This document shows, one piece after another, positions 33,759-47,020 of a stretch of 64,000 bases of DNA. Both the position numbers and the translations under genes were made by a program. The stretch's first letter is position 1, and the number at the start of each line of letters is the position of its first letter. The DNA comes from Deroplatys truncata (lineage: Eukaryota; Arthropoda; Insecta; Mantodea; Mantidae). The stretch lies in contig CM060980.1 in assembly GCA_030765065.1 (NCBI GenBank), forward strand, positions 63,658,364 through 63,722,363. The letters run 5' to 3'. The notes below the pieces were generated by a model, which did not search any database, had not been told where the DNA came from, and saw only the letters and a program-made list of their open reading frames with translations.

Positions 33759-33909
33759 AATGTGTGGGTGCTATATGCAGCTGTCAGCACGCCAGCACTT
33801 TACCCAGACCCACAAGCGTCAAAGCTGCAATCGCAGGTCCACGTCATGTTGACGTCAGCTGGCGCCTACCTCCATCACCATCCTTCAACATCTCCAAGTT
33901 TGTAGTCAG
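33759..33909 (+). CDS. Internal exon encoding the first half of a fibronectin type III-like domain
   Basis: The acceptor is a branch-point-like ttactaat followed by tttacgtcatatttcag at 33758. The donor cag|gtgagt at 33909 is near consensus. In the frame starting at 33761 the exon is open throughout and reads CVGAICSC, then PTSVKAAIAGPRHVDVSW and RLPPSPSFNISKFVV. The pattern of a proline-led A strand, the VDVSW B-C turn, a proline-rich loop and a hydrophobic ISKFVV C strand is that of FN3 domains, which serve in extracellular adhesion and receptor proteins. The acceptor phase leaves two bases before the first full codon and the donor leaves two bases after the last. The next exon, 59098-59321, has the matching phase and looks like the rest of an FN3 fold. 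I see no upstream exon in this window. The gene family remains unidentified. Confidence 0.7.
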
Positions 33910-36371
33910 GTGAGTGGTCCCCTTCCTACGACTTTCGAAAGGCTGAAGGGTAATTAATTAACTCCAACTTTAGTAGTAGTTGTTGTAACATCTACTTGAG
34001 AAGAGCTCAGGAATATCCTGAATATGTTAAATGGCAGCTCTTTAGAAATTCTTATAAAGTTATTGATTCAAGAGACCACATTTGTTTGTTCAAGTTCACC
34101 CAGGGCATTTGAAGAACCTAGGCCAAAAAATATATTCTAAGGATTTTTACTGTGCATATTTACTTAGCATAAACTGTGTGGAACACACATTTGTAGGAGA
34201 GGTAATATAAGCGGAATATCCAAAGGATCAGCTGTAAATCCGTATGCTGCTCATTGCAGACCTTTGTCAGTGAGGGAGCTTCAACGATCATTGATCTATA
34301 AAATGTTCGCTATATAAATTATGTCGAAAATAAATTTAATCATTTCATTGTAAACTTTGACTTTAAGGTGAGTTAGGGAGAAGAAAATTGGCTCATATAG
34401 GAACAAGAGGATTTTAGTTGTAACTTCTACCATTACCAATTGCCATCTTTTTTACCTGGCATAATACTTCTAGTCACTTGACTGACAAGTTGCTTACGTC
34501 GTCTCGAAAAATGGACGGAGCGTAACACTGCCAATGAGCTATGTGCTTGCTAGTTGAGTAATGTTTAACTTAATAGTAATCATGATAAACCTAACAAGCC
34601 AGACATAATACTTCATTTTAACTATTGTTTTTCTTCTATAGCCATATCGTGTGTTATTATGCAACAATAACAATAATAGTGGTAGTGGCAGTAAAACAGT
34701 CCAGTAAAATAATAAACACTAATTTCTTGTCAGTCAAAAGTGTGGAGGGAAAGAGAAAGACGCTTCCCCAAATAATAATATAATAATAATAATAATAATA
34801 ATCATAATAATTAGGAAGCGTATTATGAATTACATATTGTAGAAATCCGTCGTGGAGTTCGATCTACGCATTGTATAAGTTTCGAAAAGTGTGCTAAATC
34901 GGAAGAGCTGGTTTTGAGGGCACCAGGTTGCTTAGCTTCTCTCAGGAGCATATTTATTGACCACAAAAATGGATCCACACTGCTGCTTCTGCTAAATATC
35001 CTCAACATATAAGGATGCATGGCGAAGACTATATGGATTTCCACCACCCTAAACAACTCGTAAATAAAAAGCTCTTCCTGAGTTTTTACTTTCTTAAAAA
35101 TTACTCTTAACAATTTTAGATGTCATATTTGAGATATTAGAATGACGAATAAACTGTTTATCTGAATGTTTTTCTATACACATTATTTTTTTTCATTATT
35201 GTTGAATTTTATATAACTGCAACCTGAATATATAGGACAAAAGCTTACTTCAGAAAAATTGTAAATCTATAAGACTCGCATTTAATGTCAAAAAAAATTC
35301 TGAAGTTAACCATTTCCAAAATATACACTGCTGTTTCATTGGCTTTTTCCAAATTATAAGCAATACATTTTGAAATGCGAAAGTGGAATTTTTCTCAGAG
35401 GTCGTGCCAAGGATAGTACCTACGTAATAGTATGGGTAGCATGTAACTGTAGAGTAACAGTTTAATGTTGTGTCAGTCTATAAAATGTATTTGAAACCAT
35501 TTGCATTTTCTCCTTCATGATAACAGCAACTAATAAGTGTTTAAATGAAATCGTAGAATCATGTGAGTATGGAGAGTATGGAAAAGAAATTCATGTGGAT
35601 GTTAAAGGTCAGACTTTTCTGCCAGTTTGTTAGACTTCCTTTCCCTTTAGGCTATTAAGCTAGACAGCGGCTTTGCCTTAGAGAGCAAGTTCATGGGTGA
35701 AATGTCACAAGAACACGCATTAAACTCGTAGAAGGAAATATTTCTTGCTATCCATGATATATGTATGCGGGTAAAGTATTTGCCTTTCGTCCCAAGGAGA
35801 AATGTGAAGGCTATACGGCTATACTGTCTGACATTGCTTCAGTCTTGAAGTTATATGCGTTATTAGAAATGTTAGGAACAGTAGCAGGAAATAGCTGGTA
35901 TTTAATCAAATAACTTAATATTATTGCTTACGCTCATGTAGTAGTGCAAGAAGTCAAAATTTATGAAGTAGCTACACTTGGACATAGTAATGGTAATAAT
36001 CATTCGGAGAACTTCGTGAAAGTTTGTAAATTCTGTTCCCCATTAGCGCGTGTATGTTTACTGTAGTAACTTCTTTGTCAGTGAACGCAATGATCCTTTT
36101 AAGCGACCAGAAAGAAAGGCATGCTAGTATTACCGTGGTCGGGTATGTTAGAAAGCATCCCTCCTTTTCGTAAAACTTCAGCTAAGTTCTTTTGTATTGT
36201 TGATTTTTTATTAACCGAATGTGTAGAGCGTTGTATTTCTGTCATAAAATTTCATATTTTAATATATAATTTGAGTTTTCTCACATTTCTATGCACATAC
36301 AAAACATAATCACAACTTAGACACATTAAGAATGAAAAGAAACTATGCATAGATATAAACCAAATTAAAAT
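33910..36371. other. Start of putative long intron, unannotated
   Basis: AT-rich sequence after a consensus donor. A (TAA)n microsatellite lies at 34770-34803. A 96-codon minus frame at 34823-35113 has no recognisable features. No transposon was identified. Confidence 0.5.
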
Positions 36372-36668
36372 CGGGTGTGGCTGGCCTTGTAGCTCAGTTG
36401 GTAGAGCACCTGCCTGCTGTTTGAGGGGTCCCGGGTTCGATTCCCGGCTTTTGGGTGGGAATATTTTTCTAGCCAAGATTATTCCCTACCCTCCCCAAAA
36501 TCTGGAAGTATGAATGAGAGTATGACTGTGTATGTGATATAATGAATGAAACCCAAAGTTTACCAGAACTCCAACGGCAAGTGAATACGAGTTAACACTA
36601 TTACCTATAGGCAATAATATGGCCCAAAGGACAGGCCGCCTATAAGACCATGTAGTTAAAGAAGGGGT
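36372..36668 (+). mobile_element. tRNA-derived SINE of another family
   Basis: The head has a textbook A box (tagctcagttggtagagca) and B box (gggttcgattccc). A body of about 220 bp follows, ending just before a family A copy. It is not a working tRNA gene: the bases before the D arm (ggccttg) cannot pair with those after the T arm (cttttgg), and non-tRNA body sequence continues without a terminator. Confidence 0.75.
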
Positions 36669-37517
36669 ATAAATGGAACTTAAAACATCTGATGCGTTAC
36701 ACTCCCATGGCTTTCTCTACTCTTGTACAAACCATTTCTACAAACGCTTATTTTCCATATGCTTCATGTTAATCGAGATGTTAATCTTATTGCTAATTTT
36801 GTTGAAGGTGCAAAGGGAATATGGTAGGTTTTAAGCGATAGTCAAATCTTTTAAGAGCTGGTTGCTATGTGGCGCATTCCATTCTCTTTGTATGTCCAGG
36901 ACTTAAAAAATGAATAACGAATTCCCATTTGAGAAAAAGTATTGGAAAATTTAAGGGAATAACAAGCAATATCTCGAAAATGCTTCACTCAACAAAAACA
37001 ATGTATATGACATAAAGTGTGTATTTTAACGCGATCTACATTTTTTGTCTAGTAAAATTTTGTCTATCTCTTATGGTTTACCAGTTATGCAAAAGTCGTT
37101 CACAATGAAGAATACTTTTGGGGACATTCCCAGAAAATTCGAGATATACATCTCATTTGTCATAAAAATATCTTAAACTTATGGTATTTTAATCAAAATC
37201 ATTAGAGCCATTTTTGAGAAAGTTTTCGAAAAATGTTCCATGTAAAGGGTAATCTGGGGTGGGGGGATTTTCTTGAAAACCTTCGTGTCACATCTCTGGA
37301 AGATACTGAACCTAAATACCAAGTTCGGTGTTTATCCGACTGTTCGTTTCTGAGGTATGCTGTTCACAGACACACACACACGGATATGTTTCCAAAAATT
37401 CTTTTTTTGGATTCAGGGGATCTCAAAACATATATTTCCGGTGAAACCTCGGTATCGAATTTTTGGGTGGAATACAATACTTCCCCTACTTACTATACGT
37501 AGTAGAGAAAGTAAAAA
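36669..37517 (+). repeat. Family A repeat, full-length plus copy (second subfamily)
   Basis: It runs from the aacatctgatgcgttacact block to gtagtagagaaagtaaaa, about 850 bp. The CA slot at 37370-37382 is short (acacacacacac). It is a good reference for the second subfamily. Confidence 0.88.
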
Positions 37518-38192
37518 ATCGGGTATGTGAACCTTCGATACCTATAGCTGCAGATAACCTCGGGATATTAATAAATCAAATTTCTACAGCTATGTGGACA
37601 AGTCGCTATATTATGTCAGGCTTCTTGAACTTGTGCCTTTTTTTTCGAGCAGATGCTGCGGAAACTCAATCACAACTGTTGTTTCACACATCACTCGCAT
37701 TTGCAATACATTTTAAATTGGCAGGCAGTTTGTCACCCCGATATCCTGCCTTTCTGAAAACAAATCTGAAATAGCTCACATTGCCATCCTGTTCGAATTC
37801 AAAGATTTCATCGGAAAATCTAATCCTTGACTAGACACTTGCGCAGGTATTTTGCTTTATATCTAGACTAATTTGTACAGCAGACAACCACTTTTCCCTT
37901 CTGGTTACAATAAAATCTCACCTCGTCATCGCGATTAGCACTTTCCTCCGCACCGAGCGAGACAGATCCACGCTAAAGTGTAAGGATCACATTCGAGAGG
38001 TCCATGGTTTAAATTCCGCCTGGTTTTCATAACTGGAAAATGCCAGAGAGGTATCCTAAACTTAGGCCTAGAACTATATATATATCTATTTTTTTCATTG
38101 CATGTATCATCATGTAATGACGCCTGTGATACCGCGTGTAGTAAGAACGGGCGTTAAACACTGCGAAACGAAATCCTGTGCAAACCAAGACA
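37518..38192. other. Spacer with a family T-like head
   Basis: Segment 37953-38045 (gagcgagacagatccacgct, cattcgagaggtccatggtt) resembles the tRNA-like heads at 12.65 and 41.8 kb, with mutated A and B boxes. The remainder is unrecognised. Confidence 0.4.
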
Positions 38193-38345
38193 AAACAATC
38201 TGTGGTCGGCTATTAAGTTTTGTTGGAATGTGGGCTTCAGGTTCTTGCAACTGTTGGCTGTTCTTTGAGTTTACGTTAGTCATTGTGCAAATGGACGGAT
38301 GGTTTTAGTTGCATGGTCACCTTCCTGCAACCTTCCTGTACGATT
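38193..38345. repeat. Family F repeat, copy 1
   Basis: It matches 41495-41640: gttggaatgtgggcttcagg, gtgcaaatggacggatgg and tagttgcatggtcacctt all have close counterparts there. Unclassified and non-coding. Confidence 0.65.
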
Positions 38346-38944
38346 CATTATTAAATGTCTTTCCACATGTGCCAATACGTCTGAAAAACTGTGGTTCTCT
38401 CTTTTGTTTTCCTTCTCATTATTATCAAACTCCACTCCAAGAGCTAAGTGTCGTGTCAGTATCTTGGCATTCAGCTCAGATGAACCCATAATTCCTAATT
38501 CGACATTCTTCATTTTTAGGTGCTCCTTCTAAGCTGCTATTATTAGTACTAAATAATTCATACGCCGCAGATCTGTTCGGTCTTATTATCCAGAAAACCC
38601 TCATTTTTTTCATTGTTTCATGTTTTTTTTCAATAAAAGCTGTGTTCTGGTGAGAAATGGATACACGACTTCTTCTGAACGATGGAATTCAACCCTTTTC
38701 CTGTATATTTCACTCATCTTTTAGTCGTAGGTGAACGGATTCAACACGCCTTTTGTGTCTTGCCAACAAAGTCTGCGACATTCGCTTGTGTTCCGAAAGT
38801 TTGTCTTGTGCCTATGTTTCCGTGTGCCATGGTTAATGTTTATATATTCCACATAGAATGTATGGGCAACATATTACAATTAATTGCACGAAAAATCATA
38901 TTAATTATTACAATAAGTTAGCATTACAAATTGTTGTATACGAA
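38346..38944. other. Unannotated stretch
   Basis: About 600 bp of AT-rich sequence between a family F copy and a family A copy. The short frames overlapping here are open on both strands and show no features. Confidence 0.5.
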
Positions 38945-39625
38945 AAAATCTGATGTGTTACACTCACATGACATTCTCTACTATTGTACAAACTATTTTT
39001 ACAAACGCTTATTCCCCATATGCTTCATGCTAATCGAGATGTTAATCTTATTGCTAATTTTCTTGAGGATGCAAGGGGAATATGGTAGGTTTTAAGCGAT
39101 AGTCAAATATTTTAAGAGGTGGTTGCTATGTGGAGTATTCCATTCTCTTTGCATTACCAGGACAAAAATAAATGAATAACGAATTCCCATTTGAGAAAAA
39201 GTATAAGTATTGGAAAATTCAAGGGCATAACAAGCAATATCTCGAAAATGGTTCACTCAACAACAAAAAATGTATATGACATAAATTGTGTATTTTAACG
39301 CGATCTACATTTTTTGTGTAGTAACATTTTGTCTATCTCTTATGGTTTACCAGTTATGCAAAAGAATACTTTTGGAGGCATTCCCAGGAAATTCGAAAAA
39401 TACATTTTATTTGTCATGAAAATATCTTAAACATATATTTTAATCAAAATCGTTAGAGCCATTTTTGAGAAGATAAAAATGTTCGAAAACTTTTCCATGT
39501 AAAGGGTAATCTGGAGTGGGGAAATTTTCTTGAAAACCTTCGTGTCGCATCTCTGGAAGATACTGAACCTAATTACCAAGTTTGGTGTTTATCTGACTGT
39601 TCATTTCTGAGTTATGCTGTTCACA

Positions 39626-39661
<36 letters not shown>

Positions 39662-39805
39662 AACACACACGGACATGTTTCCAAAAATTCTTCTTTTGGA
39701 TTCAGGGGGTCTCAAAACATATATTTCCGGTGAAATCTCGGTATAGAATTTTTGGGTGGAATACAATACTTCCCCTACTTACTATACGTAGTAGAGAAAG
39801 TAAAA
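38945..39805 (+). repeat. Family A repeat, full-length plus copy with expanded CA run
   Basis: It runs from aaaatctgatgtgttacact to gtagtagagaaagtaaaac, about 860 bp. It is very similar to the 36.7 kb copy. Its CA slot has grown to a microsatellite at 39626-39670. Confidence 0.88.
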
Positions 39806-41494
39806 CTTTTACAAATATAATGTGTTGTGATGTATCATGAAAGTTAACAAAACGACCTCCATGCCAAAAACGAACCTGGACCTTAAGCACAGAACAAATA
39901 GAACACAAAGAATTAGCCACCGTCTTCAGTGCATACCTGTGTGGATACACAAACGTGGTGTGTACAACCACGCTGATCGAGCAGCGCTTAGAAAATTTTT
40001 GCATTTAATAGGTAAATGTTTTTTTTTCGTACATTAAACATCTCAACACAAGCTTTGGCATGTACCTATTATTTTTATTCAAAATGCGTTACCTTATAGG
40101 ATAAAAAAGTAAACTAAATATTAGTTTAATTGTCAGATGTCTTGCAAACCAAATTCTTTAATGGACTTTGTAAGAAGTTATAAGCTTTGAAAGCGTAGTT
40201 TCGGATAATGAATGAACCTTCATTTCTTAGGAACGTGTATACTGACATGCATAAAGGTGGCCCATAATGGAACACAGATGATTATGTTGGTAATGACAAA
40301 TGTAGCCTCTCCCTCTTCCAGCGTGGGCTGCACTGCTCCTCTAGAAAAATTTTAACCACCTGGATTGACAGGATACTTGCAATCCCCCAAAATATGGCCG
40401 GACTTTCAAAGAGCAACATTACACACTATATGTTCTCACGTACGGAGTACCATTAAGGCAATGCTTCGTTGACTTTAGGCGCAAAAATAAAATATAATGT
40501 AATAAAATGTAGAAATAAACACGGAAAACTTTTTGTTCTCGTTCCCGTGTAGCTGATGAAAGCTCTATAAATAACGCAGCTGTCATTCAGTTTAAAGACA
40601 CGCGCAAATAATTCTTCGCCCCTTTCTCTACAAGGCCGAATTATGTCGTTTTGGTCTAGTGTTTCCTTGTGTGCTAAACACTTCTGTAGCGAAACACTTA
40701 CATAGAGGTGATATCCGAACCACCCCTTCATTTAATATCGATTATAACCTCGTTCATTGGTTCGTTTTTGTCTTTGGATTGTTTTTAGGCCAGTCATATA
40801 GAGAATTATATTGGCTGGGTGTGAAATTAAATGCTGAACAACATAGCATAATTTGCATTCCATTTCAAATTGGATTTTTCGGGAAAAAAACATCAAACAT
40901 GATGAGAATTAAACTTAAGTTCTAAAATATCGGATAAATGCCACCACAAACTGTACATTTTATTTGAGAGTTTTCAGCAAAATCAAAAGGTGTACGATTT
41001 GTTTCAGCTTAAAATGTTAAATTTAATTGAGAAATTTTAGAAAATATGCAATTCAAGAATTGGAGTTAAAGCTGACGCTACTCCAGGACGATTAAATTGA
41101 GTCAGAGTTTGGTACCTGAAAGTGCAAACCTTATGGATAGAAAAACACTATTGCGATCTAGGAAATAGGCTACAATTTATGCACGTTGGTGTACCTCTTG
41201 AATAGGTAACAAATTTACTTTGTTCTGGGGTATAAGATCTTCCTTTTAATTGTTTAAATTAATGAAGTAATTTATTTATTTATTCCATGTATAGATATAG
41301 CCGCAGCCTTTAATTGTTGTGTTCATATCGGCGTCTTGAATTAAGCAAATGTTCTTGTTTCTTTGTCAGTAAGTCATTAATTGATTTGCCTAAATCAGCG
41401 AATGACAGAAGAATGGCCTTATTTGCGAATCACCTTTCTGTATGACCTTAGTTGAGGGACTTGATGATGATGCCCTTAGTTGCTATTGTTGCTA
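39806..41494. other. Unannotated stretch with a possible THAP-like trace
   Basis: In 40640-40690 the plus strand reads FWSSVSLCAKHFCSET, similar to the zinc-binding Cys-x2-His part of THAP domains. It is too short and broken to call. Nothing else was recognised, apart from AT-rich low-complexity sequence. Confidence 0.25.
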
Positions 41495-41640
41495 TCATCT
41501 AGTTTGTTGCTATTTTGGCGGAATGTGGACTTAAGGTCCGTGGAATTCTTGGGTGTTCTTTGAACTTTACACGTAGTCACACTGCAAATGGACAGATGGC
41601 CTTAGTTGCATAATCGACTTCCTGTGCAATCTATTTTTAT
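41495..41640. repeat. Family F repeat, copy 2
   Basis: The counterpart of 38193-38345, with several small differences. It lies next to the family T head that follows. Confidence 0.65.
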
Positions 41641-41654
41641 TTGTAATTATTTTT

Positions 41655-41832
41655 GCTCTGTAGGTGGAGTTTTGGGACCTGGTATTGAACATTCAAACTG
41701 TTATTTATCTGGAGACTGAGGAAAACCACGAAACTATCTGTCAGATGCCCGATACACGGGATTTGAATCTACGATCTCCCGAACACGAGCCACAAATGCT
41801 ACCGCCTGAGCCATCTCGCTCAGCAAAATGTG
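41655..41832 (-). mobile_element. Family T tRNA-derived SINE, head and start of body, minus
   Basis: The minus strand reads gagatggctcaggcggtagc, an A box, and gtagattcaaatcccgt, a B box, in the spacing of a tRNA. A body start with gtggttttcctcagtctcc follows. Confidence 0.65.
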
Positions 41833-43440
41833 TTACAAATAGTTTATGTGGTTTTTTGTAGGGAAAATTTTCCCCGCACCAGCCGAGACTCCTGAGTTGA
41901 GAAACCAAAACGATGATCACTCCACCGCAGAGGCGGTGAACTCATTGAAAAGCAGACGTCATCATTAATCCCCAATGGATATTGTATTCTACAGTTCCCT
42001 TCGATTTCAAGGTTATGAAACAAATTGTTAATTCAAACTAGGTGTGCTCAAAAGCTCTACTAGTTATGTTGAAAACGTAATAAATAAATATTGTATGTAA
42101 AATCACGCAATTCTCTCTATGCATTACACTCTATTTTCAATTATTTTGTACAAAGTATTACTAAAACGTTGTGCTTTTATCTATATCCTCTTAATCACGA
42201 GAAATCTTCGCCAGAAAGTTTAAATTTACATTAATTTTGTAGGTATATACCAGCACACAGAAGGTTAAGATGACAGTCAATGTTTAAAATTAGAGAATAT
42301 AATATGTTAGCCGCGGTGTTACTAATAATTTGTATTTTAACTATATCCTTATTAAATTCATATAATCTTACTTCTTACGAGAATGAGGGTTATTGAGAGA
42401 AAATTCAATATCCACATTGTTTTCCTTATTCCAGTATCTCAATTAAATTCTTACAAACGCATTTCCGAGAAAATAAAAATATAATGAAAGGCTTTTATCG
42501 TTGTTTGGTAAGAGGGGAATTTCATTTAAGTCGCGTTGTATCCTTAGAGGACACCGGAAGAACTCAAATATAAAATTTTCCAATACTTCCTCTGCATTAC
42601 ATTAACGATAGAAGAAGCAAAAATCACAAGACGGTAAATTTATTTTCGATAGGTACTGAATTTTCGAAAAAATTTGAAAAAACATTTTTTTAATTTTTAT
42701 AGAAAAAAACATCTCAAAAATTTTAGAACCAAGTTTCAATTGTCATTTTATCCTTGTGGTTTAAATGCCCAAACGCAACGTGAACGTACGTAGGTATGTG
42801 CAAACAGCGCGTGAAATTTTAAAATTTCGTTTTCTCCTAAACTTGCTTTCATACACTTTTGCTACTTCCAAACTTTTTCTGACAATGCAATTTTTGTTCA
42901 TTATCTTTCAAATTTTTAGTATATGTTCTTTGAAGTTGGATGAAGAGAGCTAAGATGCCTTTTCTTTATAACAAACATTCTTTTGGATTTATGATTTTAA
43001 TTTAATATATTGTTTATTTTTTGAAAATGAAAATTGTTACATAATTTATTAATTTCTTCCAAGAAAAGCTATAATATTATATAAACTGTAAATAATTGTA
43101 CTTGTGAAATAATACCAGATTCAGAACCTTAAAAGTTTTAGATTCAATTACTTGAAACATTTTTTATGTATGACTTGCTTTTAATGTATAACGTGCATAC
43201 GTACGTATACTCACATTCTTTTATGTTTAAGATAACAATACTTGTTTATCGAAAATAGAAAATGATCAGCAGAAATTTGGTTACAAGTTTATTATGTATA
43301 GTTCTTCATGTTAGTTTTTAGAGTTGCGTTATATATTGTGTTAACATCAAACAACGCTTTATAAATCACCTTAGAAATAGCGCTTTCATGCTCGCCCTAC
43401 ATACTCAGGAGAGTGGATGAATGCAGCTTTGTTGTGAAAA
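41833..43440. other. Unannotated AT-rich stretch with family H copy 2
   Basis: Segment 42650-42962 matches 13262-13555 (ttaatttttatagaaaaaaa, aatgcccaaacgcaacg, gaagttggatgaagagagc). The rest carries no recognisable gene or repeat. Confidence 0.45.
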
Positions 43441-43600
43441 AATCTGAATGTGATCATTAATTTGACTTTCTCTACCCTGTATTGCTTAATAGTGGGTATA
43501 CAAACTAGTCTTACAAGCTTATTTCTATATCTACTTCATTTTAATCCAAATAAGCCTTTGCAGAAATACCTACATTACACATCTCGTTTGATAACATTTC
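43441..43600 (+). repeat. Family A fragment, plus (5' part)
   Basis: It starts with aatctgaatgtgatcattaa and covers the first 150 bp of the family up to attacacatctcgtt. Confidence 0.7.
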
Positions 43601-43644
43601 CAGCCCCGCGATAGTAGCCAATTTTAATAACACTGTTATATGAT

Positions 43645-44256
43645 TTTTACTTTCTCTACTACGTATAGTAAGTAGGGGAAGTATTGTATTCCACCCAAAA
43701 ATTCGATACCGAGATTTCACCGGAAATACATGTTTTGAGATCCCTGAAACAAAAAAAAGCATTTTTGGAAACATTTCCGTGTGTGTCTGTCTGTGAACAG
43801 CATAACTCATAAACGAACAGTCGGATAAACACCAAACTTGGTATTTAGGATCGGTATCTTCCAAGGATGCGACACGAAGGTTTTCAAGAAAATCCCCCCA
43901 CCCCAAATTACCCTTTACATGGAAGATTTTTCGAAAATTTTAATTTTCTCAAAAATGGCTCTAACGATTTTGATTAAAATATCATATGTTTAAGATATTT
44001 TTATCACAAATAAAATGTATATCTTGAATTTCCTGGGAATGTCTCCAAAAGTATTCTTCATTGTGAACGACTTTTGCATAACTGGTAAACCATAAGAGAG
44101 ACAAAATTTTACTACACAAACAATGTAGATCGCGTTACAATACACAATTTATGTCATATACATTTTTTTTGTTGAGTGAACCATTTTCGAGATATTACTT
44201 GTTATTCCCTTAAATTATTCAATACTTATTTTCGCAAATGGGAATTCGTTATTCAT
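43645..44256 (-). repeat. Family A repeat, truncated minus copy
   Basis: It runs from ttactttctctactacgtat to ggaattcgttattcat, where the next copy in the same orientation begins. The remaining part of the consensus is lost at this junction. Confidence 0.85.
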
Positions 44257-45135
44257 TTTTACTTTCTCTACTACGTATAGTAAGTAGGGGAAGTATTGTA
44301 TTCCACCCAAAAATTCGATACCGAGATTTCACCGGAAATATATGTTTTGAGACCCCCTGAATCCAAAAAGAGCATTTTTGGAAACATGTCCGTGTGTGTG
44401 TCTGTCTGTGTGTCTGTGTGTGTCTGTGTGTCTGTGAACAGCATAACTCAGAAACGAACAGTGGGATAAACACCAAACTTGGTATTTAGGTTCAGTATCT
44501 TCCAGAGATGCGACACGAAGGTTTTCAAGAAAATCCCCCCACCCCAGACTACCCTTTACATGGAACATTTTTCGAAAATTTTAATTTTCCCAAAAACGGC
44601 TCTAACGATTTTAATTAAACTATCATATGTTTAAGATGTTGTCATGACAAATAAGATGTTTATCTCGAATTTTCTGGCAATGTCTCCAAAAGTGTTCTTC
44701 ATTATGAACGACTTTTTCATAACTGGTAAACCATAAGAGATAGACAAAAGTTTACTACACAAAAAATGTAGATCGCGTTAAAATACACAATTTATGTCAT
44801 ATACATTTCTTTTGTTGAGTGAACCGTTTGCGAGATATTGCTTGTTATTACCTTAAATTTTCCAATACTTATACTTTTTCTCAAATTCGTTATTCATTTT
44901 TTTATGTCCTGGACATGCAAAGAGAATGCAATGCGCCACATAGCAACCAGCGTTAAAATGTTTGACTATCGCTTAAAACTTACCATATTCCCCTTGCATC
45001 TACAAGAAAATTATCAATAAGATTGACATTTCGATATCTCGATTAACATGAAGCATATGGAGATTAAGCGTTTGTAAAAATAGTTTGTACAAGAGTAGAG
45101 AAAGTCATGTGAGTGTAACACATCAGATTTTTTTT
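44257..45135 (-). repeat. Family A repeat, full-length minus copy
   Basis: It runs from ttactttctctactacgtat to gtgagtgtaacacatcagat. The inverse CA slot at 44393-44437 holds interleaved GTGT and TCTG units. It stands head to tail with the truncated copy on its left and the fragment on its right. Confidence 0.88.
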
Positions 45136-45414
45136 GTCTTGGATATGCAAAGAGTATTAATCTGTGGGAAAGGGAATGGTGCTGCACCTAGCAACCAGCT
45201 ATTAAGAGATATGTATGTGCTTAAAGGCTACTGTATTTCCAAATTACCCTTGTAAATATATATTCCCCTTACATCTATAAGAAAATTTGTAATAAGATAG
45301 AGTCTGCAAATGTTTATCTCGATTAACATGAAGTAGATGGAGAATAAGCGTTTGTAAAAATAGTTTGTACAAGAGTAGAGAAAGTCATGTGAGTGTAACA
45401 CATCAGATTTTTTA
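45136..45414 (-). repeat. Family A fragment, minus (outer end duplicated)
   Basis: It repeats the last 270 bp of the preceding copy in the same orientation, including gtacaagagtagagaaagtc and gtaacacatcagatttttt, with internal changes. Confidence 0.8.
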
Positions 45415-46397
45415 AAGCTGCGCGATGGTTCGACAGTTTTGAAGCTGTATACTTTACCTACTTCTGATGTCGTCATCTAGCTCGTTATGTTGTCTCGTGC
45501 ACCAGCTGCTCCAGTGGTAGAGTTGTGACTACCTTCTCTCAGGGTATGTCTGAGCGTAGTGAAAGGATAACACCAGTTTAAATTGACTGAGAACTTTAAT
45601 GTGATCTAATTCTTGAGCTATTTAAGGAAGTGGCCGACCATATGAAGATAGACAATGAAACTGATTAAGAATCGTAGCACTCGAAGCTATAACAATTGAA
45701 TTTATTATACCTGCTAACTTCTGCAGTATCAATTTTACGGTTTAAAACAACTGTTTCCACAATTAAAGAAATTAGCAGCGTAACTTGCCGTGAGTCGCTA
45801 AAATGCTTACCGGTAAAACCGTTAAATCTTACTCACACAAGCGCGTCACCAGGCGTTTAAAATAACATACGCGTCGTCACAAGTATCCAGAGAGACGAAT
45901 GTATACACGAATATGTGCACGAACGAATGTGTGTCTGATTAGATTGCACGTTCTTTATTAACTAAGCTCCGCCTACTTTAGAACTACTCCACCAACGTCC
46001 CTTCTTGCGTTGGTCAATTCTTAAATGTCCTACGTTGCGCATGTTACCTTGTTGCTATAAGGAACCTTCCTGACTCTCAGAATTTTATTCCCCTTTTTCC
46101 TTTCCAGAGTTCTGGAAACCTCTGTTTGCCTCTGCAAACGTACTGGGCTTATAACCTAACTGAATTCCAAGAACTTTTATACAAATTCGCTCGTTACTCG
46201 CGCTATCGCTAATGACTTTGCTTAACATGACTTGCTAATGACCTTTTCGTTGGACAAATCTTTTCAACTCAACCTTATTACAGTATACCTTGTTTTAATA
46301 CCTATATAGAAATTATTTATTTCAATTTTTCTCCATCTTACTATTATTTCTTTATTTAATTCTTTATATCTTCCTTTCAATAATTACGGTATTACTT
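45415..46397. repeat. Family C repeat, copy 2 (longer)
   Basis: It matches the split copy at 6148-7449 and carries extra sequence. An extra tRNA-like piece, ccagtggtagagttgtgac, sits at about 45500-45590. The part 45940-46330 is missing from copy 1. No reading frame. It is cut off on the right by a family A copy. Confidence 0.65.
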
Positions 46398-47020
46398 ATA
46401 GATACAAAGGGAACAGCGATAGTCAAATGTTTAAGAACTGGACGCTGTATGCTGGCCTTGAAATTCCACACTGTTTTAATGGAATTGCGGGAAACAACTG
46501 AATGTTGACTGGACTAAAAGAACAATTCAAACCATTAATAACGGATATCTCGGAAATGGCTGTTGCCACTAAACAGTTGTTTGAAACAAATTATGTTTTT
46601 AGAGAGATCTATATTTCTTGTGTAGTGCGTCTTGGTCTATTAACATTTACCAGCTATACAAGAGTGTACAAAATTCCATCCGAATGAAGAGGACTTCAAA
46701 GTCTATTCTCAGAAAATTCAAGAATTACGTTTTATTTGTCATGTAAATATCTTTAATATATGATACTTTAATCAAAATCTTTAGTCATTTTTTTTAGAAA
46801 ATAAAAAATTTCGAAACATGTTCCATTAAAGGGGTAGTTTGGATTAGGGGCATTTTCTTGAAAATCTTCATGTTGCATCTTTGAGCTTAAACACTACCAA
46901 GTTTGGTGTTGATCCGATTTTTCGTTTCTGAGTTATGCTGTTTACAAACACACCGGTATGGAACTTTTGGGTGAATGCAATGACTGCTCTATTTCTTAGG
47001 GAGTGGTAGAGAAAGTGAAA
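46398..47020 (+). repeat. Family A repeat, 5'-truncated plus copy
   Basis: It begins inside the element (acaaagggaacagcgatagt) and runs to gtggtagagaaagtgaaag. The segment between the CA slot and the last block is shortened. Confidence 0.8.

Noticed and set aside
36376-36450. Functional tRNA gene
   Set aside because: The A and B boxes are good, but the acceptor strands do not pair and a SINE body follows without a terminator.
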